Below, in pieces: positions 16,955 through 26,297 of a DNA stretch of 43,164 nt. How positions within the stretch are numbered: position 1 is the stretch's first letter; each line of letters opens with the position of its first letter. Where the stretch lies: assembly GCF_001429545.1 (NCBI RefSeq), contig NZ_LMSP01000004.1:1-43164 (forward strand), in the 5' to 3' direction. The notes below the pieces were generated by a model. It worked only from the letters and a program-made list of their open reading frames with translations. It was not told the origin of the DNA and did no database searches. A program made the position numbers and the translations under genes. The stretch is from Paenibacillus sp. Soil787. GTDB lineage: Bacteria > Bacillota > Bacilli > Paenibacillales > NBRC-103111.

Positions 16955-18220
16955 ATGGCAAACTTATTACGTGAATGGAAATCACAGTTTCATGGCTACA
17001 GCCGAAATATTATGCTCTTCTTTTGGTTTAATTTTGTATGGAACTTAGGTTTAGGTATGTTTGGGCTCGTTTATAACCTTTATGTCCGAAGTCTTGGCTA
17101 TGACCAAACGACGGTTGGCAGCATGGTTGGCATGGCGGCACTGGCAGCGGCCATTATTCTTATCCCCGCAGGTCTAATGAATGATCGTTTGGGACCTAAG
17201 CGCGTCATTACATTTGGTCTCATTTTTACCATCGCAGCATTGACGGCTCGCTCTCTTATTGAAGTCAAAGAGGGTATGCTCATCTCATCCTTCTTGGGAG
17301 GTATGGCTCTCGCTGTTGTTTCTGCAACCATTCTACCGTTTATGGCCAACAACTCTACCCCACAGCAGCGCGTTCACCTGTTCAGCTTTAACATGGCACT
17401 TGTTATGTTAGCGAATGTAGTTGGTATTGCACTGGGTGGCTTTCTTAGTGACCTATTTCAATTCATTATCGGTTTAAACGAAATTCGCAGCTTGAGATTT
17501 ACCTTATTGATTGGAGTCGGTATCGCAGCGCTTGGTTTTATACCTATCGCTTTTTTTGAGAAAAGTGAGCAAGAAATACATCCCCGTAGCGAATCACTAA
17601 AGTGGAAGCAAGTGTGGAGCGTACATAAACCATCCTTACAGGTTATTATTATTTTTTGTTTATTAGGCTTGTTGTCATCCATGGGAGGGGGCATGATTGT
17701 CCCCTATTTGAATGTGTATTTTGAAGATCGTTTTGATGCTTCGAAATCCGCAATTGGTATCGTTGTAGCTTTAGGTCAAGCCGCAACGGCGATTGCTTTT
17801 CTCATTGGACCCATGATTGTAAAGAGATTCGGAGAAGTTAAATCTGTCGTATACCTGCAGCTATGTTCAATTCCATTCCTCCTCCTAACCGCGTTTTCTG
17901 CTAACTTTTACCTATCATCGGGTGGATACTTGTTCCGGCAAGCCTTAATGAACGCCGCTAATCCTTTTTATAATTCGATCAAAATGAGTTACGTCAACCG
18001 ATCGCTCCGGGGCTTAGCCTCCAGTTCAGGTGAAGCCGTTTTTCATCTCGGTTGGTTCCTTGCTTCACCAATAAGTACGGGCCTTGTTTTCCGTTATGGC
18101 TCTTACTACGGGTACGCGTATGCTTTTTGCATCACAGCTGTAGTCTACACAGTAATCTCCTATTTATTCTTCTTCTTTTTCGGCAAAAATCGGTTTAAAC
18201 CCGTTGAAGAATCTGTGTAA
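16955..18220 (+). CDS. Major facilitator superfamily transporter
   Basis: Twelve probable transmembrane segments in 421 residues. The loop between TM2 and TM3 carries the MFS signature as AGLMNDRLGPKRVI, and the central cytoplasmic loop (about 200-225, SEQEIHPRSESLKWKQVW) separates the two halves. Substrate unknown; the sequence is not close enough to a known sugar or drug transporter for me to name one. AGGAA precedes the ATG. The next gene, a sugar-type AraC regulator, starts 52 bp downstream with no clear terminator between, so the two may be transcribed together. Confidence 0.85.
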   Translation: MANLLREWKSQFHGYSRNIMLFFWFNFVWNLGLGMFGLVYNLYVRSLGYDQTTVGSMVGMAALAAAIILIPAGLMNDRLGPKRVITFGLIFTIAALTARSLIEVKEGMLISSFLGGMALAVVSATILPFMANNSTPQQRVHLFSFNMALVMLANVVGIALGGFLSDLFQFIIGLNEIRSLRFTLLIGVGIAALGFIPIAFFEKSEQEIHPRSESLKWKQVWSVHKPSLQVIIIFCLLGLLSSMGGGMIVPYLNVYFEDRFDASKSAIGIVVALGQAATAIAFLIGPMIVKRFGEVKSVVYLQLCSIPFLLLTAFSANFYLSSGGYLFRQALMNAANPFYNSIKMSYVNRSLRGLASSSGEAVFHLGWFLASPISTGLVFRYGSYYGYAYAFCITAVVYTVISYLFFFFFGKNRFKPVEESV

Positions 18221-18272
18221 AAAATGGTTCTTTTCTATCGTTGACTTAAACGACGGAAAGGAAATACAATAA

Positions 18273-20720
18273 ATGAGAGCGCATTCAATACTATTTCTCA
18301 GAACCGATTATCGATTAACGATTGTGAGGGGACTGCTTCTTATGCGGAATAAAATCATCTTTAATGGACAAAGTATTGTCTTAACGTGGATGATCTCCTA
18401 TATCGTCATTCTCCTTTTACCCATAGCGATTGGCCTATTATTATATGTGGAATCGAGTAGAACATTGAAGGAAGAGATTCAGCAAGCGAATGATTCCTTA
18501 TTGAAGCAAGTACGCGAAGTGATGGACAACCAGTTTAAAGCTATGGAACAATTGAACTTCGAGATTACATGGAATGTGAATATGCAGGAGCTGCTTTATT
18601 CTAATAAGTATGAAGCTTTTCCCAAAGAATATCGGTACGATGTCTATCAAATCTCCCGCAGCTTAGGCCTTTATAAAACCTCTTTTCCGCTTATTGATTC
18701 ATTCTATATCTATTTGAATAAAGACGAATCCGTTATTCTTCCCAATACGGTTAGACCTAGCGCTTTTGCCTACCAAACCTTGCATATGAGCGATGATTTC
18801 TCCTTCTCCACGTGGCATGCTATTGTGAGCCGAAGTAATTTCAGAGGCTTCATTCCCATGGATCGGATTGGCGATGACAACCAACTGCGGAAAACGGTAG
18901 CATATGTTAGCACATACGCCATGGAGCACAATAAACCACTCGCTACCAATGTAATTATGGTCGATCAATCGCGTATTCTCGGCGCGATTCAAAATATGGA
19001 GATTTTCAATAAAGGTCACGTACTTATCCTTAATGAAGAAAATCAAATTCTTGCTTCCAACTCGACAAATACGCTGCCTGCCGATTTTCCCTATTCTCAA
19101 TTAGAAAGCTCATCTAACTTCTACTATGCCGGTTCGGACGGTGAGAAATATGAAGTCTTTAATATTCAGTCACCCCGCTCCAAATTAAAATACATTTCTA
19201 TCATGCCCAGCACCATTTATTGGCAAAAAGCTGCGCACGTCCGTAATCTGACTTACATAAGCATGGGAATCAGTTTACTAGGCGGAGGTATCCTGACTTA
19301 TGTGTTTTTACGCAGGAACTATAATCCCGTTCGTCGGCTAGTTCATGCATTTTCCAAAAAACAGACCTTTCATTCTCCTAAACGATATAATGAATTTCAT
19401 TTCATACAAGAAGCCGTGGATAGTACATTAATCGAAATTGCCGACTTCAAAAGTAAAATGGAGCAGCAACGACACATTGTCCGCTCTCACTTTATTGAAA
19501 AACTTCTGAAAGGAAAGCTGGACAGCCAAATTCCCATCGCAGAAGCCTTAACTACTTTTGAGATGAAGCTGGATCGTCATGATTTCGCCGTCATGCTGTT
19601 CGTTGTCGATAAGAATGAAAACTTCACCGAACGTATTGCCCATATGTCCGAAGGAGACAAATGGAAGCTGCTTCAATTTATTATTATGAATGTCGTGGAG
19701 GAGCTTTTATCGAAGCGGCACCGCGGCTATGTCGCAGAAATCGATGATACTCTCGCTTGCTTAGTTAATATTACGATGGAAGATGGACATAGCTCCAAAG
19801 AAGAGTTGCTGCTCATAGCCGAGGAAGCTCAAAATTTTCTCTCGTCCACGTACGATATTCACCTTACTATTTCTATCAGTTCTATCCATGATCACATTTC
19901 AAATGTACCAAAAGCTTTCTTGGAAGCACTTGATTCTATGGCCTACAAGCTCGTTATGGGCGGAAGAGAGATTCTGGCTTATGACGATTTGCAAACAAAT
20001 GTCGCTTCCGAATCGAATACTGGTTATTATTATCCCATGCAGCTCGAACAGCAGTTCATGTATGCCGTGAAGCTGGGTGAGATCGAAGAAGCGCAAAATA
20101 TGCTAAACGAAATCATGAATAAAAATTTTGAATGTCGAGGTATATCTGTCTCTTTGACCAAGTGTCTCATGCTTAATCTGGTCACTACCATGATGAAAAG
20201 CGTCAGTGAAACCGGTGATATTCAGGAAAGCTTCTTCATACGCAACCCTAAACTAATCGACCGCCTGCTAGACAGTAAAACCGTTCCAGACATGCATCAA
20301 CAACTGAATGATATGCTGGTTCAAGTATGTGCTTACACATCCGCCAAACGGCAGCATACGATTTCTCAAACTCGGCAAAAGGCGCTGCAGCAGTTGGTGG
20401 ATGAAGTATCTGCCTACATTGAGCATAATTATACAGATGCAAATTTGAATGTTACAATGATTGGCAGTCATTTTGACCGTAAAGCTACTTATCTGTCAAA
20501 GCTATTCAAAGATTATGTGGGAGAAGGATTACTTGATCGAATTAACAAGGTCAGAATCGATAAGTCGAAGCAGCTTCTGAGGCGGCAGGAACAATCGGTC
20601 GGGGATGCCGCTTACGGAGTAGGCTTCAATGATATCAATGCTTTCATCCGGGTATTCAAAAAAGTGGAGGGTATCACACCGGGGAAATACAAAGAGCTGA
20701 TAAATGATGTGATGCGATAA
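18273..20720 (+). CDS. Membrane-bound AraC family regulator with Cache-like sensor
   Basis: Senses an extracellular signal and regulates transcription in the cytoplasm. Layout: TM1 at about 36-57 (SYIVILLLPIAIGLLLYV), an extracytoplasmic Cache-type domain to about 325, TM2 at about 328-350 (YISMGISLLGGGILTYVFL), a cytoplasmic linker, and a C-terminal AraC domain (about 705-812) with two helix-turn-helices ending GVGFNDINAFIRVFKKVEGITPGKYKE. This type is usually encoded next to the sugar importer it controls, as here (gene at 21174). Two starts are plausible: ATG 18273 with AAAGGA, or ATG 18342 (MRNKIIFNG) with GAGGGG. Followed by a strong terminator. Confidence 0.92.
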   Translation: MRAHSILFLRTDYRLTIVRGLLLMRNKIIFNGQSIVLTWMISYIVILLLPIAIGLLLYVESSRTLKEEIQQANDSLLKQVREVMDNQFKAMEQLNFEITWNVNMQELLYSNKYEAFPKEYRYDVYQISRSLGLYKTSFPLIDSFYIYLNKDESVILPNTVRPSAFAYQTLHMSDDFSFSTWHAIVSRSNFRGFIPMDRIGDDNQLRKTVAYVSTYAMEHNKPLATNVIMVDQSRILGAIQNMEIFNKGHVLILNEENQILASNSTNTLPADFPYSQLESSSNFYYAGSDGEKYEVFNIQSPRSKLKYISIMPSTIYWQKAAHVRNLTYISMGISLLGGGILTYVFLRRNYNPVRRLVHAFSKKQTFHSPKRYNEFHFIQEAVDSTLIEIADFKSKMEQQRHIVRSHFIEKLLKGKLDSQIPIAEALTTFEMKLDRHDFAVMLFVVDKNENFTERIAHMSEGDKWKLLQFIIMNVVEELLSKRHRGYVAEIDDTLACLVNITMEDGHSSKEELLLIAEEAQNFLSSTYDIHLTISISSIHDHISNVPKAFLEALDSMAYKLVMGGREILAYDDLQTNVASESNTGYYYPMQLEQQFMYAVKLGEIEEAQNMLNEIMNKNFECRGISVSLTKCLMLNLVTTMMKSVSETGDIQESFFIRNPKLIDRLLDSKTVPDMHQQLNDMLVQVCAYTSAKRQHTISQTRQKALQQLVDEVSAYIEHNYTDANLNVTMIGSHFDRKATYLSKLFKDYVGEGLLDRINKVRIDKSKQLLRRQEQSVGDAAYGVGFNDINAFIRVFKKVEGITPGKYKELINDVMR

Positions 20721-20731
20721 CACACATTGGA

Positions 20732-20761
20732 TTGGGGTAGCCGTTGGCTGCCCCAATTTTT
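20732..20761 (+). terminator. Terminator of the AraC regulator gene
   Basis: An 11-bp stem, ttggggtagcc-gtt-ggctgccccaa (20732-20756, one G-U pair), is followed by TTTTT. It starts 12 bp after the stop codon, so the importer genes downstream need their own promoter. Confidence 0.92.
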
Positions 20762-20901
20762 AACATAAGGAAAGTTGTATAGCGTATTATAGCGTTTGTT
20801 CTTACTAAGCTGCATGCCTCCCGCCTCCTCACAATTGGTAAACATACGAAGCTCAAGTTGATCATTCTGCCGTGCACCAAGCGAATATTGGTTAATTTGA
20901 T

Positions 20902-20966
20902 GAAGCAATTGGACATTTTGTAGAGTCTACGCACAGAATTCGAGAAGCAATTGGATATTTTACAGA
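20902..20966. repeat. Short direct repeat, 42-bp spacing
   Basis: gaagcaattggacatttt (20902-20919) recurs as gaagcaattggatatttt (20944-20961), one change in 18 bp. It lies just upstream of the cre-like site. Whether it is regulatory or a genomic repeat cannot be told from the window. Confidence 0.6.
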
Positions 20967-20974
20967 TAGTTAAA

Positions 20975-20990
20975 TTGGAAGCGCTATCAT
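20975..20990 (+). promoter_or_regulatory. Catabolite-responsive element (cre), probable CcpA site
   Basis: ttggaagcgctatcat matches the Bacillus cre consensus WTGNAANCGNWWNCAW at every defined position. It lies 184 bp ahead of the start of the solute-binding protein gene, in its likely promoter region, suggesting carbon catabolite repression of the importer. A second, poorer site (three mismatches) is at about 21045-21060. The promoter itself was not resolved. Confidence 0.7.
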
Positions 20991-21090
20991 ATAGTTAGGT
21001 CAGACATACCTCTCCTCAGCTCACACAAATCCTAACAGTTTTCAAGGGAAGCGCATTAACACTTCGATTTTTTAAACTCAGTAATGCTTC

Positions 21091-21157
21091 CACTACCAGT
21101 TTTTTCTGGTGAAAAACTTAGCAACTCTCACACTGCCAGTTTTTCTGGCGAAAAACT
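21091..21157 (+). promoter_or_regulatory. Two tandem leader hairpins with compensatory change, just before the RBS
   Basis: A 27-28 nt unit repeats with a 40-nt period (21091-21118 and 21131-21157). Each copy forms a small hairpin followed by gaaaaact: accag-tttttt-ctggt (21095-21110) and gccag-ttttt-ctggc (21135-21149). The outer pair changes from A-T to G-C between copies, so pairing is preserved. The second hairpin ends 12 nt before the AGGAGG of the lipoprotein gene; a role in mRNA stability or translation is possible. Confidence 0.6.
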
Positions 21158-21173
21158 CTCAGGAGGTCAACCT

Positions 21174-22826
21174 ATGAAGAAGAACAGAAATAAAATGTTC
21201 ACTGTGCTCGTCGCAACAACACTAATGGGCAGCTTAACTGTTGCATGTACGTCGAATACCCCAACTGCGGAGAATAACGCTAGTCCTAAAACAACTACTG
21301 GAGGAACGACCGCTCCAAGTACAGCAGCTGTCACGTATCCCCTCAAAACGGACAAAACGTTGTCCTACTGGGGAGAGCTCCCCGGCAACTTAACGGGCGT
21401 GAAAGCGGCCCATGCGGATGTGCCGTTCTTCCAAGATTGGCAAAAGAAAACCGGCGTTCCATTGAAATTCCAGGCTCCTCCGACGAACCAAGCTGCACAA
21501 GCCTTGAACGTTTTGCTGGCATCGGGAGATCTGCCAGATATGATTGAGTTTGATTGGCAGGGTGCATTCCCAGGCGGACCTGAAAAAGCGATCAAAGACG
21601 GATACATTCTAAAATTGAATGATACGATTGATAAATTCGCTCCGAATTTGAAGAAATATCTCAAAGAGCACCCTGATGTTGATAAACAAGTAAAAACGGA
21701 TAATGGCAGCTATTATTCCTTCCCATTCATCCGCGGCGATGATTACCTGCGTGTGTTCCAGGGTCCTATCGTAAGAAAGGATTGGTTGGATGATCTAGGA
21801 CTGCCAGTCCCTCAGACCATCGATGAGTGGTATGCAACGCTCAAAGCCTTCAAAGAGAAAAAAGGCGCAACAGCAGCTTTCTCTGTTGTAAGTGTTCCCA
21901 GACCTTTCCAAGAGCTTGCCAACGGGGCTTTCGCTGGAGCATTCGGCGTGACACGTGATTTCTACATCGACAATGGAACCATTAAGTTTGGTCCTGCTGA
22001 AAAGGGCTACAAAGACTTCTTGGCTACCTTCCACAAATGGTATGAAGAAGGGCTGATCGATAAAAACTTTGCAACGGCAGATGGTAAAGCCTTAGATGCC
22101 AACATAGCATCCGGCGCGACAGGTGTGACTGTAGGAAATGCTGGCGGAGGCATCGGGAAGTGGCAACCCCTAGTGACAGCCAAAGATCCGAAAGGTGTCC
22201 TCATGGGAGCTCCATATCCCGTAATCAATAAAGGCGATATCGCCATGTACGGCCAAAAAGATCCGGCGAATGCACCTGGGGGTATGGTTGCCCTCACAGC
22301 TTCTTCCAAAAATATTGAGACCGCAGCGAAGCTTCTTGACTATGGTTACTCCGAAGATGGCCATAATTTCTTCAACTTTGGAACCGAAGGCATTTCGTAT
22401 AAAATGGAAAACGGATATCCGAAATATACGGACCTAGTCATGAAAAATCCGGAGAAATTGGCACCTGCACAAGCGTTGTCTCTTTATATCCGAGGTAACT
22501 ACAATGGTCCTTTCGTACAGGATAAACGGTATGTTGAGCAATATCTGGCCTTGCAGTCACAACGTGATGCTGTTTCCACTTGGCAAAAAACGGATGTTGA
22601 TAAACACAAATTGCCGCCAATTACGGCTACACCGGAAGAAAGCACAGAGCTTGCCAAAATTATGACGGACCTCAATACCCTAGTTGATGAAATGACGCTA
22701 AAAATCATTTTAGGAACTGAGCCAGTCGATAGCTTTGATAAATACCTAGAGAAATTCAAGTCCGTTAAGCTAAGTCGTGCTCTCGAAATTAAGAAGGCAT
22801 CCTTAGATCGCTATAACAAAAGATAG
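21174..22826 (+). CDS. Extracellular sugar-binding lipoprotein, family 1 (LipO/YtcQ-like)
   Basis: High-affinity receptor of a carbohydrate ABC importer. A signal peptide ends in the lipobox TVAC, making C25 the lipidated residue, followed by a Thr/Ala/Asn-rich linker. The mature part is a large family-1 binding protein (550 aa) with LNVLLASGDLPDMIEFDW near the N-terminal lobe and VRKDWLDDLGLPVPQTIDEWY. This pattern is typical of Paenibacillus binding proteins paired with LplB/LplC permeases and often tied to complex plant polysaccharides. I chose the ATG at 21174 with AGGAGG (21161-21166) 7 nt upstream; the frame is open from 21084 but would remove the signal peptide from the N-terminus. No ATPase is encoded nearby; a shared MsmX-type ATPase is likely. 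Confidence 0.93.
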   Translation: MKKNRNKMFTVLVATTLMGSLTVACTSNTPTAENNASPKTTTGGTTAPSTAAVTYPLKTDKTLSYWGELPGNLTGVKAAHADVPFFQDWQKKTGVPLKFQAPPTNQAAQALNVLLASGDLPDMIEFDWQGAFPGGPEKAIKDGYILKLNDTIDKFAPNLKKYLKEHPDVDKQVKTDNGSYYSFPFIRGDDYLRVFQGPIVRKDWLDDLGLPVPQTIDEWYATLKAFKEKKGATAAFSVVSVPRPFQELANGAFAGAFGVTRDFYIDNGTIKFGPAEKGYKDFLATFHKWYEEGLIDKNFATADGKALDANIASGATGVTVGNAGGGIGKWQPLVTAKDPKGVLMGAPYPVINKGDIAMYGQKDPANAPGGMVALTASSKNIETAAKLLDYGYSEDGHNFFNFGTEGISYKMENGYPKYTDLVMKNPEKLAPAQALSLYIRGNYNGPFVQDKRYVEQYLALQSQRDAVSTWQKTDVDKHKLPPITATPEESTELAKIMTDLNTLVDEMTLKIILGTEPVDSFDKYLEKFKSVKLSRALEIKKASLDRYNKR

Positions 22827-22895
22827 ATAACATGCCAGGGGGAGGGCAGCAGCTCTTCCCCCTTATTAGAATCTCACGGCGAAAGGAGAAATATC

Positions 22896-23825
22896 ATGCG
22901 TAAAGGATCGGCAGATACCTTCCAAATACGTTTTAAGCGCGATTTTCTGCTGAATAAATATTTATACCTGATGATGGTTCCTGTTCTGGCCTACTACGCG
23001 ACCTTCCATTATGCGCCAATGTATGGGGCCTTGATTGCCTTCAAAGAGTATACCCCAAATAAAGGCATTCTGGGCAGCGCGTGGGTTGGCTTCCAACACT
23101 TCAATGATTTCTTCAGCAGCTATTATTTCTGGCGAATTCTCAAGAATACCGTCATTATCTCCCTTTACTCCCTAATCTTTGAGTTTCCTGCTCCTATTAT
23201 TTTGGCGATTCTAATTAATGAACTTACGAATAAAAGGTTTCAACGCTTCGTACAAACAGTCACGTACATGCCCTATTTTATTTCACTGATCGTTATTGCC
23301 GGAATGATTAAGGATTTTACGAATAATGGCGGTTTAATCAATAACTTTCTGACATACTTTGGCGCCAATGATACCGCTATGCTGCAGAAACCGGAAATGT
23401 TCCGAACGATCTACATTTTATCTGAGATTTGGCAAAAAATCGGATGGGAATCCATTATTTATCTAGCCGCACTCATGGGTATTGATCAGGAGCAGTATGA
23501 AGCGGCGAAAATAGACGGGGCCAACCGAATCAGGCAAATTTGGCATATTACGCTGCCGGGGATTCTGCCAACCATCGCGATTATGTTCATCCTGCGTATG
23601 GGGAATTTATTGAACGTTGGCTTTGAGAAAATTATTTTGCTATATAATCCCAGTACGTACGATACGGCAGATGTTATTTCCTCCTTCGTCTATCGTAAAG
23701 GACTCATTGAATTCGGTTGGAGCTACAGCTCTGCTGTTGGTTTGTTCAATTCAGTTATCAATCTAGCCTTACTCATTACAGCGAATAAAATAAGTAAAAA
23801 GATAAGTGAGAACAGCCTATGGTAA
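22896..23825 (+). CDS. Sugar ABC transporter permease, LplB/YteP-like
   Basis: First membrane subunit of the sugar importer. Six probable transmembrane segments in 309 residues. The EAA loop is EQYEAAKIDGANRIRQIWHITLPGILP. N-terminal YLYLMMVPVLAYYATFHYAPMYGALIAFKEY is typical of the LplB group. RBS AAAGGAG lies ahead of the ATG at 22896. It starts 69 bp after the binding protein and is followed 16 bp later by the second permease, so the three form an operon. Confidence 0.94.
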   Translation: MRKGSADTFQIRFKRDFLLNKYLYLMMVPVLAYYATFHYAPMYGALIAFKEYTPNKGILGSAWVGFQHFNDFFSSYYFWRILKNTVIISLYSLIFEFPAPIILAILINELTNKRFQRFVQTVTYMPYFISLIVIAGMIKDFTNNGGLINNFLTYFGANDTAMLQKPEMFRTIYILSEIWQKIGWESIIYLAALMGIDQEQYEAAKIDGANRIRQIWHITLPGILPTIAIMFILRMGNLLNVGFEKIILLYNPSTYDTADVISSFVYRKGLIEFGWSYSSAVGLFNSVINLALLITANKISKKISENSLW

Positions 23826-23841
23826 GGAAGGAGGTGCTGAA

Positions 23842-24717
23842 GTGAAAACTACCTATTCGGACAAAGTCTTAGTCACGGTAATCCACGTCTTATTGCTAAT
23901 GCTTGTTGTCGTTACCTTGTATCCACTTCTCTATGTCGCCTTCGCTTCCATCAGCGACGCTGGCCAGTTAATCACACACAAAGGGTTTCTGTTCAAACCA
24001 CTAGGCTTCAGCATTGAAGCCTACAAAAGCGTGTTTCACAATCCTGCCATTCTAAAAGGTTACCAAAATACGCTGTTCATCCTCTTTTTCGGTGTCATTA
24101 CAAACCTAATCGTTACTGCTTTAGGCGCGTATGTTCTATCTCGCAAAAATGTCATGTGGAACCGTGTATTCATTTTCGTTGTCGTATTAACCATGTTTTT
24201 CCACGGTGGACTTATTCCGCTCTATCTCGTTGTAAAAGGCGTTGGTTTAATCGACTCGCTTTGGGCGACCATTTTACCTTTTACCATTAACACATTTAAT
24301 CTGATTATTATGCGCACAGCCTTCATGGCGGTTCCTGAAAGCTTGGAGGAATCAGCTAAAATGGACGGGGCTAATCATTTTGTCATTCTTTTTCGTATCA
24401 TTATTCCGCTCTCTATGCCCGTCATTGCCGTCATGATTTTGTACTATGCCGTCGAGAAATGGAATGGGTGGTTTTATGCGTCCATCTTCCTGAAGGATCG
24501 CGATCTCTACCCGCTGCAGCTCACCTTAAGGGAAATCTTAATTGCGAATAACACGGACTCCATGTCATCAGGCGCTAATGCGGCAGATCAATTTCAGATT
24601 GGGGAAACGATCAAATATGCAACGATCATGGTAGCTTCAGTGCCCATTCTCATTTTATATCCATTCGTGCAAAAATACTTCGTCAAAGGCGTCATGATTG
24701 GAGCGGTCAAAGGTTAA
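23842..24717 (+). CDS. Sugar ABC transporter permease, LplC/YtcP-like
   Basis: Second membrane subunit of the importer. Six probable transmembrane segments; the EAA loop is ESLEESAKMDGANHFVILFRIIIPLSMP; the C-terminus FVQKYFVKGVMIGAVKG is the standard ending of this group. I chose GTG 23842 (291 aa) because AAGGAGG (23827-23833) lies 8 nt upstream; an ATG at 23806 would overlap the first permease by 20 nt and lacks an RBS. Last gene of the operon, with a terminator 8 bp on. Confidence 0.93.
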   Translation: MKTTYSDKVLVTVIHVLLLMLVVVTLYPLLYVAFASISDAGQLITHKGFLFKPLGFSIEAYKSVFHNPAILKGYQNTLFILFFGVITNLIVTALGAYVLSRKNVMWNRVFIFVVVLTMFFHGGLIPLYLVVKGVGLIDSLWATILPFTINTFNLIIMRTAFMAVPESLEESAKMDGANHFVILFRIIIPLSMPVIAVMILYYAVEKWNGWFYASIFLKDRDLYPLQLTLREILIANNTDSMSSGANAADQFQIGETIKYATIMVASVPILILYPFVQKYFVKGVMIGAVKG

Positions 24718-24724
24718 AAGAAAG

Positions 24725-24760
24725 CGCCGTTAGCCTCTTAAACGAGGTGACGGCGATTTG
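24725..24760 (+). terminator. Terminator of the sugar importer operon
   Basis: cgccgt (24725-24730) pairs with acggcg (24750-24755), with an inner cctc/gagg stem, followed by atttgtctt. The T-run is interrupted, so strength is uncertain. Confidence 0.65.
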
Positions 24761-24766
24761 TCTTAT

Positions 24767-25247
24767 TGCTTAGCAGTCGTTTTCGGCTCGCTCAGCTCAC
24801 TTTTTCTTCCGCTTCAACTCTGAGCGGTCGATTTACGACCTCTCAGTCTTGCCGCCGACCATTCTGGGCGGCCTTCACCCGCTGAGCGGTCGTTTTCAGC
24901 TCGCTCAGCTCACTTTTTCTTCCGCTTCAACACTGAGCGGTCGATTTACGACCTCTCAGTCTTGCCGCCGACCATTCTGCGCGGCCTTCACCCGCTGAGC
25001 GGTCGTTTTCGGCTCGCTCAGCTCACTTTTTCTTCCGCTTCAACTATAAGCGGTCGATTTACGACCTCTCAGTCTAGCTGCCGACCATTCTGGGCGGCCT
25101 TCACCCGCTGAGCGGTCGTTTTCAGCTCGCTCGGCTCACTTTTTCTTCCGCTTCAACTATAAGCGGTCGATTTACGACCTCTCAGTCTAGCCGCTGGCCA
25201 TTCTGGGCGGCCTCTACCCGCTGAGCAGTCGTTTTCAGCTGGCTCAG
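24767..25247. repeat. 113-bp tandem array, about 4.2 copies, hairpin-rich
   Basis: The landmark ctcagctcac (or ctcggctcac) recurs at 24791, 24904, 25017 and 25130, a constant 113-bp period, with a partial unit at the end. Copies are more than 90% alike. Each unit holds ctgagcggtcg-attta-cgacctctcag (one mismatch; e.g. 24821-24847) and a gccgcc...ggcggc stem; the first hairpin loses its left arm in the last two copies (ctataagcggtcg). No open frame, spacers or mobile gene is present. It fills the gap between the sugar importer and the CPBP gene. Confidence 0.9.
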
Positions 25248-25296
25248 CGTGATGGAGGCCCGTCGTATCTGAGAATCCTACAACGCGCTTTAGCTT

Positions 25297-26142
25297 CTAG
25301 CCCTTTATTGGGAAGCCAGGAGGTCCTTGCCGATGCTTTGTTCTTTTTCTTCTTTTATACATCCATAAACCGGCAAGTGCCGTTAAGATAATGGAGATGA
25401 TTCCTTCCGGACTAGGCATAGCCAAATAACTAAATTCCGCTTGAACAAGAACGAACTTTTTCAGGATCAAAGTATCAATGAAGGCATTTCCTGTAGCGTG
25501 CATGAAAACGGCTGGCCAAACGCTTCGAGTCATCAGCAGAATCTCACCATACAGAACCGCCATAACGATCACACCAAGCATCATGCGAGGGATGTAGGTG
25601 ATCATGCTTTCCGTGGTATCCACGAACAGAAATAAATAAGGAAAATGCCACATACCCCAAATGAACCCCACGGCAATATGAACGATAAAACGATTATAAC
25701 CAAGCGTATAAAGCTTTGGAGCCAAATAGCCTCGCCATGCAAATTCCTCAAAAATGTTTTTGATGAGGCTGGGTACAAGAGCTATGCCGACTGCCGTTAA
25801 ATATTGAAAAGACAGTGGGGAAACATCCATCCACCCTAAGCTTGAACTGATTCCGACAATCACCATTGTCATGAAGGGAAACAATAACAGGCTGATTATA
25901 TAGAGAAATGCATTTCCCTTAACTCGGGGTTTGATGCCGAAATCTTCCCATCCATCTCCCATCCAACTGCGCATAATGACCATCGTCAGGAGGGGAGATA
26001 CAATCCAAATCAACTGTCCCAGACTGCCATTCTCATCCGTTCCGGCCTGCAAATCAACCAACCGTCCGATCCAGCCACAGCTTAACGCAACCAGCGAGAA
26101 AATAATTACATTCCTCAGCACCTTGTTATCCTTCATTTTCAA
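25297..26142 (-). CDS. CPBP family intramembrane metalloprotease
   Basis: Membrane protein of the CAAX-protease/bacteriocin-processing (ABI) family. It has about seven or eight hydrophobic segments and the three family motifs: EEFAWRGYL (EExxxR), GFIWGMWHFPY (second His) and FMHATGNAF (third His). Substrate unknown; neighbours do not suggest a bacteriocin. I chose TTG 26140-26142 (281 aa) because GAGGAG (26151-26156) sits 8 nt upstream; the frame is open to 26244 but that part is unlike the family. The short C-terminal tail is basic (KRRKRTKHR). Confidence 0.85.
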   Translation of the reverse strand: MKMKDNKVLRNVIIFSLVALSCGWIGRLVDLQAGTDENGSLGQLIWIVSPLLTMVIMRSWMGDGWEDFGIKPRVKGNAFLYIISLLLFPFMTMVIVGISSSLGWMDVSPLSFQYLTAVGIALVPSLIKNIFEEFAWRGYLAPKLYTLGYNRFIVHIAVGFIWGMWHFPYLFLFVDTTESMITYIPRMMLGVIVMAVLYGEILLMTRSVWPAVFMHATGNAFIDTLILKKFVLVQAEFSYLAMPSPEGIISIILTALAGLWMYKRRKRTKHRQGPPGFPIKG

Positions 26143-26246
26143 GGTCCCAACTCCTCTTTTATTTTCTATACATACTTCTCGTACTACGACTTTATTCGCT
26201 TCTGTCAACATGAATAAAACCAGCCACCATACACCATCTCGCAAGC

Positions 26247-26278
26247 AAACAAGGGAACCCCGAAGGATTCCCTTGTTT
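26247..26278 (-). terminator. Terminator after the GH2 gene
   Basis: An 11-bp stem, aaacaagggaa (26247-26257) with ttcccttgttt (26268-26278), lies 20 bp after the glycosidase stop codon. The T-run on the minus strand is short (TTTGCTTG), so efficiency is uncertain. Confidence 0.65.
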
Positions 26279-26297
26279 CTTAATCTATATAAGTCAT

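Noticed and set aside
20612..20934. Minus-strand frames over the AraC terminator and downstream gap
   Set aside because: They overlap the AraC gene end and its terminator, lack RBSs, and show no recognisable domains.
24767..25247. CRISPR array
   Set aside because: Units are contiguous 113-bp repeats without unique spacers, and no cas gene is near.
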